Assembly (NCBI GenBank): GCA_905250075.1
Contig: CAJNOP010000677.1
Span: 51,289-115,288 of the forward strand
Reading direction: 5' to 3'
Source of the DNA: Rotaria sp. Silwood1
Taxonomy: Eukaryota > Rotifera > Eurotatoria > Philodinida > Philodinidae
Length of the DNA stretch: 64,000 nucleotides
A program made the translations under genes and the position numbers. The notes under the pieces are model-generated. The model did no database searches. It was not told where the DNA came from and saw only the letters and a list, made by a program, of their open reading frames with translations. Shown here one piece after another: positions 1-11,475 of the stretch; within the stretch, counting starts at the first letter, position 1; each line of letters starts with the position of its first letter.

Positions 1-1844
1 GCATTACTACGTTCATAGTTTGCACTCATGCACAATATGATACATTGGGAGTTCTCTATGGCATTAGCCATTGCTCTCACTGAGCTTCCGTGCATATTTT
101 CCTCATCGAACCATACTCGATATCCCTTGCTTCTTAAACGCTCAAAGATCGGTTTACAAATTGTTTTCTCAGCCCAACAATAACTAAGCATCATATCGAA
201 TTGATAGTTTCCAGTAGAGGATGGTTTTTGTTGGACACTTTAAAATATGAAGAAGACACACATTAGATAGAAACACAAAAAACAGTGAAAGAAACATTAA
301 TACTTGTCTAATCGAGTGCTTTTATTCTCAATGTTTGTCGATTGTTCAGGTGATGCATTCTTTTGATTTCTGTGATTCAAATTCCACAAAATGCCATCGG
401 CTGATCGTACTATATCTGCATCCAAAACCGATTTTGGATCATCGACAAATGTTTGAAGTCGCTGCAAAAAGGTTTTATGAGAATGAAATCTTTCGTGCAA
501 CCTTGTATTGAATGATAGTGTCCACAAGATATCATAAACTAGATTATAATCATCACTAATTGAAATAAGATAATCAAAATAATCGGTTGATGTTGCTATA
601 CTTGTTTGAATTATCTCATTATGAACTAATGATGATAATGCTCGAAAAAGTAAGTGTATCGGTACTCGTTTGTAGCATTTGTTCGATGATTGATGTGCCT
701 GTCGAATGGCATCAAAATACAAATCAGTTAATTCATCACCTGGAATCTTTAATTGTCGCATTGTTTCATCATCAAGTAGTACTCCAAGCAACATACACGC
801 TTGTAAACGAAGTCGATCATACTCAGCATGCATATAATTATGAATTGCGTCTGCTGCATTATTCTGTTGTAAATACAATCGTATAGATGGTTCATTGCTG
901 CAATTCTTCAATTGTACCATCAAAGTATCGGCAAGAATTGTGCTTTCATTTGTCCAAGTAGATAAAAGATCTTTTCGCACAAAATCAGATTTTAACAACT
1001 GAAGAAGAAGATTGAAATACTCATCATCATTAATAAATGCTTTCACATTGTAACAATTGGTTATGAGTAAACAGATTCCAGTGAGACATTTTCTATCGTT
1101 TTCTATATCTTTCGATTGGAGAAGATATTGATGAAAATCAGCTAAGCGAACATCAAATATTTTCTTTCCAATAGTTTCTACGATTCCATATGATTGAATA
1201 GTCATCAAAGCATTTTCAAAAGATAATTGATTACACTGTAAAACACCCGTGACAAAGGAGCACGTACGAATAAAAAAGTGACGAGCAGGAATATTCGTTT
1301 CTGTTGATGGTCTCAAATATTTTCGGTACCAATCGGAAAGAATGCATGACAATACACTTTGACGAAGTGGCTCAATCAATTCTTTAACTAAATTGTCATG
1401 ACGATGAATAAAATGAACGATTGCTTCAAGCCAGATACAGAGAGAGAACACAAAATCATGTCGATGAAAATGATCGTCCGTGCGAAGCATATCGATAATC
1501 GTGACGAGATTTTGAAGAATATCAACATTTAATAAAATTTGTGTTTGAACATTTATTTGTTTATTATCATTTGTGTTTTTAATAGCAATAGATTGATTAA
1601 ACAATCCCACTTGTTCGATATATTTTAAACGGCTTTGTGTATTCTTGTCGACATCGTTCAGACAATCTTGTAAAAGACCAAACGCTGTTTGTTCAATCAA
1701 AATTAACAGCGACGTAAGATCTGATGAACATAAAATATCGTCAGTATTAATAGATTGCAAAGCACCAACTGCTTCATTGAACTGACTCTCTTTTACCAAC
1801 TCACAAACGTAAAGAACGTCCTCTTTTATTCCACCCTTCGTCAT
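1..1844 (-). CDS. ARM-repeat/TIR-domain protein, 3' end cut by window
   Basis: Two exons are visible: 304-1844 (start ATG at 1844) and 237 to beyond position 1. The intron is about 238-303, with donor GTATTAATG and acceptor TTTTAAAG, and the phase is kept (GACAA|T). Exon 1 encodes about 513 helical, Leu-rich residues of armadillo/HEAT type, without a signal peptide. Exon 2 begins a TIR domain: MLSYCWAEKT (strand A region), then VWFDEENMHG and AMANAIENSQCIILCMS. The Glu in the DEENM segment sits where TIR NADases such as SARM1 carry the catalytic Glu, so NAD cleavage is possible but unproven. ARM plus C-terminal TIR recalls SARM1, but I see no SAM domains between them. The TIR domain runs off the window. 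The domain assignment is from motifs; a role in innate immunity or stress is inference. Confidence 0.8.
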
Positions 1845-2640
1845 GTTTCAATAACTGATTTCTTCTTGCTTAGATTTCTCAATGAGAAATAGTCAAGAAA
1901 AAGGCAAGCGTCTCATTCTCTTTTCATTCTGTTTGTGTTACTATGTTCTGGAGATTGTTTAAAAAGAGAACAAAAAAATCTATGTTGATCGTTCAGAATG
2001 AGTTCTCGTCATACTTTTAGCTTTTTTTCATTTTTCTGCATGACTTCTATTGACATTTTTGTGTTCTCATTTATTAGGAACCAATTTTTTTCTTCTCTTC
2101 ACAAAAATCGAATTTTCGTTGCTCTCTTTATCCGTGTCTACTCGTACGCGATTGAGACGAGTAATGTAACGCGCACATAATGCGTACAAAACATAACCGT
2201 CGTTCGTAACGCGTACCAACGATTACGTTGCTCTTTTTTCAATTGGCTCATTTCCATGAACCAGTAAAAAAACAAGAAAAAATTATTAATGAATCGTTTA
2301 GTGTTTATTAATTGTCAGATCGACATTACTGTAGTAGTTGCTGGAAGAAAGGCACCTAACTAGTCGAAAAAGCTTTGGTCAAAAAATTTGCGACGAAAAA
2401 TTTGTGTAAAGTTGTGCACAAAAGCTCTAAAAAATTATAAAAAACATATTTTCTGAATGATGTTGCATGGATATGTATATAGATATCGCTATAATCAGAA
2501 ACAGGTGTGTACCTCCTTCAAAACGAATTATTTTCTGTAAGCAAATGATTTCGCATACTCAAATTGAAGATAAAACGTTTTCCGTTAATACATAATTTAA
2601 TTGAAAATGTTATCAATGTGAAGTTCTCATCAGATTGATG
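1845..2640. other. Intergenic, upstream of ARM-TIR gene
   Basis: This is AT-rich sequence with no convincing coding similarity in six frames. It must contain the promoter of the minus-strand ARM-TIR gene. I could not pick a TATA box or initiator with confidence. Confidence 0.5.
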
Positions 2641-2680
2641 GTGCGGGTGTGGATGCATCATCAGCCCATACCCACACCCA
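2641..2680. repeat. Telomere-like foldback (short)
   Basis: A GCGGGTGTGG arm is followed by a loop (about 2652-2664) and a CCCATACCCACACCCA arm. The G-rich arm precedes the C-rich arm on the plus strand. It sits at the end of an NHL-type coding relic read on the minus strand. Confidence 0.7.
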
Positions 2681-3170
2681 AAAATATTGCTTCGGTGATA
2701 TAATTGATTACATGCGTTGCCTTGTGTTCCATCACCAACTACAATAATATAATTTTCATAGGACGGCACCAATCATTTTAAAACTCTGTTGTTATCAACT
2801 TTCGACGTCAATATATTTATAAGACGATCTAAGTAAATGCCATTACAAATTCAACCGGTCACGTTGATAATGATGATGCCTTCTGTGGAACCATTCGGCC
2901 AGAACATAACATGATAGGACTGGTTGTTGTAAAAATCGGCTATGTACATATTTTCAATTTTGTCAACGAATATCCGAACTAGCTTGATGATCTAAGAAAC
3001 GCTCTTCGCTCCATTCGGAGTCACGCCAGTACCAGCTACGATTATACCGCTATTGGAATCAGCTGAGTATTTTAAAACACAATGATTAGGCGTATCAACG
3101 ACGTACAAATTGCACTTGTCATAGAAAAATATATCTGTAGGATGGTCTAACTGATCTACCTCTTGAGAAT
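2681..3170 (-). pseudogene. NHL-repeat protein relic
   Basis: Minus-strand translation shows NHL/beta-propeller blade phrases typical of the large bdelloid NHL families: DQLDHPTDIFFYDKCNLYVV, DTPNHCVLKYSADSNSG, IIVAGTGVTPNGA, IENMYIADFYNNQS, and a final VVGDGTQGNACNQLYHRSN. A TAG stop and a frame change lie between blades, and there is no start or signal sequence, so this is a broken copy. It ends at the 2641-2680 foldback. Intact relatives are usually secreted or membrane-anchored propellers of unknown ligand. Confidence 0.65.
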
Positions 3171-3800
3171 GAAATAAGAGCGAAATCGATTTCGATATTA
3201 TCTGCCAAAGAATTTGACTTGCATCATTTTAACAATAAAAATTTGACATGATGAATTCAAATGAATAGAATGATAAGAACAGATTCTTTGTCATGCACTA
3301 TTAATTTTCGTCTGAATTTTCATTGATTTTTGAGGAATCAATTCTGAAACAGTGCATGGTAGTTTCTATCCGAAAATTTCTGGGGTGTGGTTGTGGACGA
3401 ATCGAATACCCGCGTCTGCATTTTACCCATACCCAACGAGAAAAAGCATGACTTCCGACTTAGTCGATCTCGGTTTGTCTTTTTAATTTATATTCGATTC
3501 CGACTGAATCTAATTATTCGGACTCGGTCAGACTTGTACTCATATCCTCTCATCGAGTTTTATGCCTTACACTGAAGTCTGAGGATGTTAAATTCAAGGT
3601 AAGTATGATTGCCTACTCACGACAAATCCTATCCTACCAAGTTGGTTGACTTTCGTACAGTCTTCTCATGTTGCAGTCAGTATTTAGGCAAGAATTAATC
3701 AAGATTTATTTATCTATCGGCACACTTATTGGGATCTTTGTTGTAATGGATGGCAGATGCTTACTTCGGTTTTTCTCGAACATTTGATTAAATTCTGATA
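3171..3800. other. Intergenic, no gene seen
   Basis: This AT-rich stretch has only short frames that look accidental. Around 3460-3545 there are repeated TCGATTCCGACT / TCGGACTCGG-like phrases, possibly a decayed repeat. Similar phrases recur at about 54630-54970. Confidence 0.4.
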
Positions 3801-3880
3801 GGGGTGTGGGTGTGGGATGTGGGTGTGACTGTGGATGTATTCTCTCCAACAACAACCAACCACACACCCACACTCACCCT
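3801..3880. repeat. Telomere-like foldback
   Basis: The G-rich arm (GGGTGTGGGTGTGGGATGTG...) covers about 3801-3838. The loop is pyrimidine/CAA-rich (TTCTCTCC then CAACAACAACC). The C-rich arm CACACACCCACACTCACCCT ends at 3880. Polarity is G-rich then C-rich. Confidence 0.85.
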
Positions 3881-4481
3881 CGATTTCTAATGAAGTTGTA
3901 AATATCGAGATCATTCTCAAAAGTCAAATAAAATATATAAGCAATTTTGGTTTTATTATCATGATAAAGAAAATGTTGTAGCTAAACATTCTGCATGTAT
4001 TGCGCTTTGTTTTACAAGTATTTCAGTTTAAAAAAACTCTTTAGAAGAGATTATACATTTACATGTTTATCTTTCTAGTTCAAAATTTTAGGACAGAAAA
4101 CTAAGGGCTTAAACTTTTTTCGATTTTGGATACAAACTGTATTTTACTTTATTACTACTCATAGAAGTAGAAATTAAAATGAGAATAGTTTATTGTGTAA
4201 CTTTCAAATTATATCATTGTTTTTATTATGATAGTCTATTATACTACTCATTAGACCGTAAAATTTAAGATAAAATCTCTCTTTATGTAAATTTTAAAAT
4301 GTAGTATCGCATTAGATATTCACTAAGGCTCCGAACTGCTTCTAGAGTTTACATAGTTGATTACACTATAAATGACCTGAAGAGTTCAGATTCAAAAGCA
4401 TTTCAGTACCTTAAATATTTTTATTCTTAGATTACTGTAGAGAAAGTCAGTTATGAACGTAATATAAAAGATACGACAAAG
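3881..4481. other. AT-rich spacer before RdRP relic
   Basis: No supported gene. The sequence immediately before 4482 may be decayed upstream RdRP coding sequence, but I could not align it to known motifs. Confidence 0.3.
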
Positions 4482-6300
4482 AGTTATAAATTTACTGATA
4501 ATGTTGGAACAATATCAACAAAACTTCGTGATAATGTAGAAGAATAATTGTTTTAATAGGTAAAACATTTATTGAAATATCCTTATGATTTTAGTGTTTT
4601 ACTTTGTTATGGTGATTGTAAAGGTTTATTGTCAGTTGATCTAACTCTTGATAATCAAAAATATTAATTAAGAATTTGAGATTCAATGAGTAAATTTATT
4701 ACTAATCATAATACACTTGAATTATGTAAATTGATCAGCACCACGTAAGTATTTCTATTGAAAAGATAAAAAATTCTTCTAGAATTTCATTTATTTGAAT
4801 AGAAATGTATTCGAAAATAAATGATATAGAGTAGGCGGTAAACTTAATCATTTTGTTATACACTGAGTTAACGAGAAGTGAACTCAAAAATATATTTTAT
4901 CTTATCATCAATTCCAACGAGTCAAAATAATCAAGAAAAAGTACTTTGAGGTCCGTAGTCGAGAAGGATCATTGAAACGAAGCAACTCTCTGTTTTTTTG
5001 AACTAAACCGATCTCTAGCAGACGAAAATATAATTCGACTCGATCTCTTATTTCTTTCAGAGAGACAATAACTTACTGTTTACATTACTCAAACATAAAG
5101 GTAGATTCAAAATGAAAATAAATCAAAAGATCTCAAATTTTTATAATAGTCCATTCTTATTAAATTCTATCTCTGTGCAAGGGTTCAAACCGAAGTTTGA
5201 AAATAAATTCTCTTAGTATTCGTCAGAGAAACCACTAAATTCATTGAAAAAACTTCTATTAATTTGCAGTGTTTCTGCAAGCATAAACTAAGCATTTGAA
5301 CACTTTTTGAAGTATTCAAAACTCATTGGTGTCCACATTAAGGTACATAGATCCGACTCAACTCACCAAAATGAGTGATACAAATTTTCTATTCATGATC
5401 GATAAAAAAAATTAGCTCAAATCAAATTTTATCTATGAAATATTTCGATTGCCATTTAACATAAATATTCAAGTTCTCTTTATCTCAATCGACAAGATAT
5501 TGTTTTACTTGAAAGTCATGATATACTTCATACAACATTTCTTTGTTTACAAAACGAATATCATTTATGGATTACTTGTTGTCTATTAATACCATTCATT
5601 GCCTATAAATTATTACAAGAAAAAGTCTTACCTGTATTTCAATTACGTCAAATAACGTAATATATAAATATTATTGAAGAAAAATTTTTTATAAAATTAA
5701 GTACAACATGTGTATTTAATATCATGCATGAATTAATTGATTAAACAGGAATATGTATATGAGATAAAAAAGCTAGGAATGTTTGGTATTATTGATGTAT
5801 ATAGTGTATTAGAATATGGTCAAGTTTTTATTTAATATACAGTATTGGATGATAATAAATTATATGTTTCCGAAGAAGAAGATAATTTAAGAAAATCTAA
5901 TGTTGATCAATGTTAAATTTTAACAAGTGAAGTTATTATTACAAAAAATCCATGTCATCAACCAGATGATTTATGAACATTTGATGCAGTTGATCGTTCT
6001 GAATTAAGACATTTAAAAGATCTTATGATTTTTGCACCAAATGATCCTCAAGGATGTGGGTGTGGGTGTCATTGAAGAAAAGACTCACACCCACCCTACA
6101 CCCTCATCAAAGAATGTATCGGCCGGATAGTGCAGTGGCTCTGTTGGACCTAAATTTTCATCACAATACCGAAATCGATCCATGATGAAAGTTGGAATGA
6201 AATTGAAGTATTTGCCATTTATTTTACTAAACTATTGGCAAATTATTAAAACATATTGTCAATCATAAAAAAAGCGCGATGATGTTCAGCAAAAAGTGTA
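4482..6300 (+). pseudogene. Eukaryotic RNA-dependent RNA polymerase (RNAi type) relic
   Basis: Several family landmarks appear in order on the plus strand with stops and frame changes. At 4482 SYKFTDNVGTISTKL matches the family's FTDGVG..S motif. At about 4590 come GDCKGLLSVDLTLDNQ and SMSKF. At about 5490 come LNRQDIVLLES and LQNEYHLW. At about 5780 GIIDVYSVLEYGQVFI matches the GI.DE.G.L..GQVF motif. At about 5930 VIITKNPCHQPDD and AVDRSELRHLKDLMIF match the KNPC.HPGD block. At 6053 a telomere-like foldback interrupts the frame. After it, at about 6130, CSGSVGPKF resembles the catalytic CSGSDLDGDxFF loop with the aspartates lost. Intact enzymes make secondary small RNAs; this copy cannot. 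Confidence 0.75.
6053..6105. repeat. Telomere-like foldback inside RdRP relic
   Basis: The GGATGTGGGTGTGGGTGT arm is followed by loop CATTGAAGAAAAGACT and arm CACACCCACCCTACACCCTC. It separates two stretches of RdRP similarity (see pseudogene 4482-6300), so it looks like an insertion. Confidence 0.85.
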
Positions 6301-6420
6301 AATAAATAAGCTTATAAGTATACTGTAGTATTCTCACTTCTTCAGAAAACCCCAATATCCAACGAAAATTTGGAACTTTAGAAAGAAAATTCTCAACAGG
6401 AGATTAAGCAGCCAAATAAT

Positions 6421-6488
6421 GCGGGTGTGGGTGCAGAAAAGAAGAAACATCATACCCACACCCACACCCACACATCCACACTCACCCT
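6421..6488. repeat. Telomere-like foldback
   Basis: The short G-rich arm GCGGGTGTGGGTG is followed by purine loop CAGAAAAGAAGAAAC and a longer C-rich arm to 6488. It ends about 33 bp past the stop codon of the minus-strand glycosidase-like gene, so it could fall in that gene's 3' UTR. Confidence 0.85.
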
Positions 6489-6521
6489 GTTATTTAAAAA
6501 GCATAAGTTTATTCGTTTGAT

Positions 6522-8905
6522 TTAATAGCAACCGACCCTATCATCTGCAACAACAAGTTGAGCTTCACCCTCATCAGGATGCATTCGACAAGTTACATTG
6601 ACGATTGATAAGGTAGAATGAAAAACCAGGATTGGAACGACTTCACTAACTAAACCATAGACAGTTATCAGTGCTAGATTGATTCCGATATAATTGTTTA
6701 TGCCTATAACCTGTTGAGAGCTCATAGCTGTCCATTTATTCCATTCACCAAGCAGAGCATATTTTGTTGAACTACTGAATTTGATCAAAGGTGATACATA
6801 CCAAAGACATATTGATAAATCATGACATTTAGTAGCTGAAACATTTAGAGGATGATCATCATCAAAAGTTGATACTGCTGTTGGATTATCATACGACCAG
6901 ATCACTCCTAGTTGTGCCCCAATCATAGAAGGATAAACTAAATAATCTTTTTTCATCGCAGACGCAAAGATGGTATAGAATACTTGACCATTTCTAGATA
7001 CATTAAAATTATTTAGAAGATTAGGAAGAGAGACACTTACATATTAGTTCTTGTTGAATAAAGTTCACCCTGTGAGATCCCCTCATAAAAAGCCCAGTCC
7101 GATACTAATCTATTAATCATGGTCAATGGTTGATCTGGCTTCAAAATCAAACCATCTCCACGACAACATTTCATGATATGTTGTGTATTGGTATAATTAA
7201 TAGCATCTCCAGGACTGACAGGTCCTGTGGATAAAGTCGCAATAAGTATTTCTCGTTCTGGAAGTACTTCTTCAGCATTTGGTTTATAAGGAGATCCAGG
7301 TTGTAATGAGGTGGACCAGAACACATCTTTGAATGGTGTCAAACCAATAGCATCAACAAACATGCTCGATATTCCTATAGTCCATTGTTGTGCTTTACCA
7401 TCAAGATGAAAAGCATAATCAGTTGATGCTCGTGCTTGAGTTACACGTGGAATTTGTAATGCGCTGAGAATATGACGTGGTAAACTCATACAATACTGTA
7501 TATTTAGTCCGATTTTGTCTGCTGCTGAACCCATTGACATTAGCCATTGATGTCCGAGATTAATATCAGTCCGTGTTGGGAAAAAATCAATTGTTTGACG
7601 ATCAAGCCAATCTTGTTCATAAAGAATAAGACCCCAATCATGTGCTTCAGTAAATAAATCAATCCAAAATGAATCATTTCCGATTGGTAATGCTTTCTTA
7701 TTACTTTCATCAAGAACAAAAGAATAATTTTGTTTATAAATAGTATCATATGCCCAATAGCGATTATGTGCTGCGAGCGAAATATTTTCTAATCGACGAT
7801 ATACAGTTTGAAGACCATCAGGAAAAATATCTGGACGAGCTGTCCATTGGGAAACACCATCGCCCGTACCTTTATAATACCACCATGAATCAAGTTGCAT
7901 ATAATGGAATGGAAGTGAAATTTGATGACGAACATTAACCATAGTTTCTTCATAATTGACTCCTTTTTCTGTATTATAATAATAATAACCACCATTATCG
8001 GTATAATATCCAAGATAATTGATCGTAACATCAGATAGACGATGTAGATTCGTTCGATTATATTCACTTTGCATGATTTGACCCCATTCTCTTATTCCTT
8101 CATTGATACCATTTAATGCATAAAAAGCCACCATGGAATGAGTATAATTAGCTGGTATTGATAACATTGAACCCATCACACCAAATTCTAATATGTTGCT
8201 ATACGTTTGACTTAATGAAGTGGCCATAAATTGAGAAAATGGTGAAAGAACTAACATATCACCTTCTCCTTGTTGAGTCAGATTAAAAAGAACAACAGGA
8301 CCACTTTGTATTCCTGATCGAGTGACTTTACTAGATGAATTCCACCAACCTGCATGTTTACCATCATCACCGGACATTCCTCCTGAAGAAAAGTGAAAGA
8401 GAGAGTTAAAAACATTTCTAAAATCAATCTTACCTTCGAATGTAAAATAACCTCGTTGATCATTTTGATCGATTTGTTCAATATGAAACGATGGAAAAAC
8501 TGTGCGAACATGGTCCATGTCAAGAGGGACGGTATTCGTCAAAGGTCGATCGCCAGTATCCAAATGAAACGAAATTCCGAAAGCACGATACCAATCGCGT
8601 ATGTGACCAACGATTTTCGTATGTATTCCATCGCGAACAAGATCATAGCTTAATTGAAAATCTCGATAATCACCGAGATTTGGATCAAAACCACTTGTAT
8701 AACTTATTCCAGTTAATGGTAGTGTATTATCATCGGATGAATACCATTTGTTGTCGACGTATATAGCTGTACGAGATGAACGAAGCCAAACGCGACGACT
8801 AATAGTAATATTGTATCCTCCTTTGTCATCAATTACTACATTTATATTACCCCAACTCCAACATTCAACTATAAGAAGAAGTAACACTAAAACATGCATC
8901 TTCAT
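6522..8905 (-). CDS. Secreted TIM-barrel glycosidase-like protein (GH36/raffinose-synthase-like, tentative)
   Basis: Exons are 7041-8905 and 6522-6993, with a 47-bp intron (donor GTAAGTGT, acceptor TATCTAG). The protein is 778 aa. The start is the ATG at 8905; a TTG just upstream also opens the frame but is not needed. Residues 1-18 (MKMHVLVLLLLIVECWSW) form a signal peptide. A central (beta/alpha)8-like region has MQLDSWWYYKG (Asp about residue 339), SFWIDLFTEAHDWGLILYEQ, GLNIQYCMSLPRHIL and QARASTDYAF. This order resembles GH-D clan alpha-galactosidase/raffinose-synthase-like enzymes. The C-terminal exon is probably a beta-sandwich (LLGEWNKW, then strands). Many N-glycosylation sequons are present. 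The enzyme class is inferred from motif layout only; substrate and catalytic pair are unassigned. Confidence 0.75.
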
Positions 8906-9559
8906 CAACTACTCTAACCAACATACAAGATAACAGTGCTATTTATATAGATAGTGATAGGAAGAGATCTCTCTATGTTCGTGTTTGAAGTCTAAATCGT
9001 GAATGTGACATAAGCAACATTTGTCCTAATATTTGGAGGGTGAGTATGACAAACACAATACGAGCGATGACACAATTCCAATACACTTTATGACATTCCC
9101 CAGAATCGAGACGAAATGAGGTGATTTCATGTATTCACCTCAATATCCTATTTAATCATCTTCTTCCGTAAAATCATGTATGTAGATCTGGGTATTGAAA
9201 TGGAAATGATGGTACAAAATTTATTACTTGAACTTTCATTGTGTTGCAATAGAATAAGTGTCGATAATAATTAATGTAATTCTGTTCAAATTTTCAATCA
9301 TACTCTTGCTGTTGTTATGCTATGTTTAGCTACCATTTTTTGGAAGAGATAAGAAAGTGTCTTGTGATTCATAAATATGACATGAGTCAACTTCGGCACA
9401 TATAAGATAATGTGTGCAAGGAATCTTACCTTGGATGCCTAGAAGAATATTTTTTGTCACTGTCGATTGCAACTTTTTGTGTGCCCTTTCTGGTTACCTT
9501 CACTTTTGGTAGAAAATGCTCAGTACTAAGAGCAATTTATTTCATACGGTGACGTCAGA
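8906..9559. other. Intergenic, promoter side of glycosidase-like gene
   Basis: AT-rich with no coding similarity. The sequence TATTTATATAGATAG at about 8940 lies roughly 35 bp upstream of the ATG and could be a TATA element, which I cannot confirm. Confidence 0.35.
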
Positions 9560-9820
9560 TGGGTGTAGGTGTAGGTATTCTTTTAAAACATCCACACCCA
9601 TAGGGTGTGAGTGGGTGTGGGTGTGAATGTGGGTGTGGGTGTGGGTGGGTGTGAGTGTGTGGGTGTGGGTGTGGGTGGGTGTGAGTGTGGGTGCGGGTGT
9701 AGGTGCAGGTGTGGGTGTGTGTGGGGGTGGGGGTGTGAGTGGATGTGTGGGTGCGGGATGTGGGTTTTCGCACGAGTGTGGATGTAAGTGCGTTAAGAGA
9801 AGGGCAACACCCCCACCCAC
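9560..9820. repeat. Telomere-like array with two foldbacks
   Basis: A small hairpin (GGGTGTAGGTGTAGG, loop with TTCTTTTAAAA, CATCCACACCCA) is followed by about 180 bp of GTGGGT/GTGAGT repeats (9604-9785). A purine loop (GTTAAGAGAAGGG) and a short ACCCCCACCCAC arm close it. Long frames on either strand here are repeat artefacts (HPHP or VWVW runs). Confidence 0.9.
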
Positions 9821-10325
9821 GTCTCCACCATTTGTTGTAATGATTGTCGATTTCTCGATGAAATGCTCATCATGAATTTATAAATGATGACCATTTAGCA
9901 AATGAAAATACTGCGAATGAGTTCAGCAGAAGACTCTATGGTCGCTGATTAACATTGCTTTTTTAGATTTTCGAATGGTATCCATCGTTTTCATAGGAAA
10001 ATCAAATTGATAAAGAATCTCATAGAAATTGGAATTCTTCTTGAAAAAAGCGACTGAACAGTCTTGTCAAAAGAATTGATCTGACACAATAATTGACATC
10101 ATCTATATTTATTTTTGTGTGATTCGGAAGATTGATTCGACTGTGATCTTCGGACTTGGGTAGCAATCTTGTTGCTTCGGTTAGAAAATGTGATGAAGAA
10201 TCGATAGAGATAACGTTGGTCATATCTTATCTTTAATGAAAAGAGACCAGCTAGTGTTTGAGAGGTGACCATTTTCTAAGCAAAACAGATTCTTCTCGAG
10301 AAGAATCTTGTCTCGTGCATTGAAA
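9821..10325. other. Intergenic, promoter side of PhyH gene
   Basis: No coding similarity found. It leads directly into the plus-strand PhyH-family gene. Confidence 0.35.
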
Positions 10326-11308
10326 ATGTCCAAGTTTAACGAATTAGTGACTTCAGAACATCTCAAACAATTCGATCAGCACGGGTACAGATTGAAATGG
10401 TTCCTTCCATTTGAGAAAAACTTTCTTCTGCTAGGTATTTCATTCTTCCATCAGTCATTCCTGTTGAACATCTAACAATCATGAACAATGTCATTGATCG
10501 AGCAATCAAGAAACGAGATGAAAAGATGGATCAGATGATCAATGGTAAAAATACAACACCAGAAGATGATGGATTAATATTGTGTTCAACCGATGGAAAG
10601 TATTTCTTCTTTATGCACGAAGACTCCGAACCTGAAATGAAGAAAATTATCTTTAGTAAATATATGGAACAAATTGTTCGAGGTATCCGATCATTTTTTC
10701 TGAACAGAACAGACTTCATTTCTTATTTTATTGTAGCTGTATTAGGTGAAAATGTCTATTATACTCATTCGGAAATCGTTGTCAAACGTGGACAAGGAAA
10801 GAACGATTCTTCGAGAAGAACTGCTTTCGCTTGGCATCAAGATAGTGGTTATGTTCCGTATGAACATACTCCTTATCTTAGCTGTTGGTGTGCATTGACG
10901 GAGATGACATCGAACAATGGAACCATCTCGGTCCTATCAGCGGAAAGAAATCCGTCCGCTGATGAACATCACAAAATTCGTTGGTTTGGAAAAGCACGAC
11001 CTTCATGTGAAACGAAATTTCCTTCTTATGAACATCGACCAGATGATTCCAGTCCAGATCTACTTGGATATTTTGGAAATGATCCCGGTGTTGAAGTTGT
11101 TTGTCCAGCTGGAAGTATCGTTGTCTTTTCCAGTCTGACACTCCATTGTTCCTCACCCAATCGAAGTGATTCTCTTCGTTCAGCATACAATGTTCAATAT
11201 GCACCTGTGCCATTGATGAGTGAAGATCAAAAATCTTTTCGACATAAAGCAGATCCATTTATTATTCAATCGAAAACTAATGAAGAACTGAAGAAATGGC
11301 AATCATAA
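10326..11308 (+). CDS. Phytanoyl-CoA dioxygenase (PhyH) family protein
   Basis: Two exons, 10326-10384 and 10435-11308, are separated by a 50-bp intron (donor GTACAG, acceptor CTGCTAG) and give 310 aa. The splice restores HGYFILPSVIPVEHL, the usual N-terminal start of the PhyH fold ('dGyfvlp.ll..e.l'). The Fe(II) triad is visible: WHQDSGY gives His about 154 and Asp about 156, and LTLHCSSPNRS gives the distal His about 257. A downstream Arg (SDSLRSAY) could bind 2-oxoglutarate. There is no obvious peroxisomal PTS1 (ends KKWQS) and no signal peptide. The family hydroxylates lipids or small molecules with 2-oxoglutarate and O2; the substrate is unknown. It appears intact. Confidence 0.85.
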
Positions 11309-11475
11309 TTTCCATCATCAACAAACGATCTTTGCAGATTTATTCTTCATTTCAATGCAAAGAAAGATTTTTGTCAGGAATAAAAAGATCAAGTTTTCCA
11401 TTCTAATTATTGGTGAAGTGTTCATGATGAAGATGCAGAAAATCGTTGGCCATTTCTGATGATGAATAAATTGTA

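Noticed and set aside
9542-9875. Long open frames rich in His-Pro/Thr or Val-Trp
   Set aside because: They are translations of TGTGGG-type repeats; the same is true of frames at 13534-13890, 14963-15216, 22101-22415, 33345-33602 and 45515-45933.
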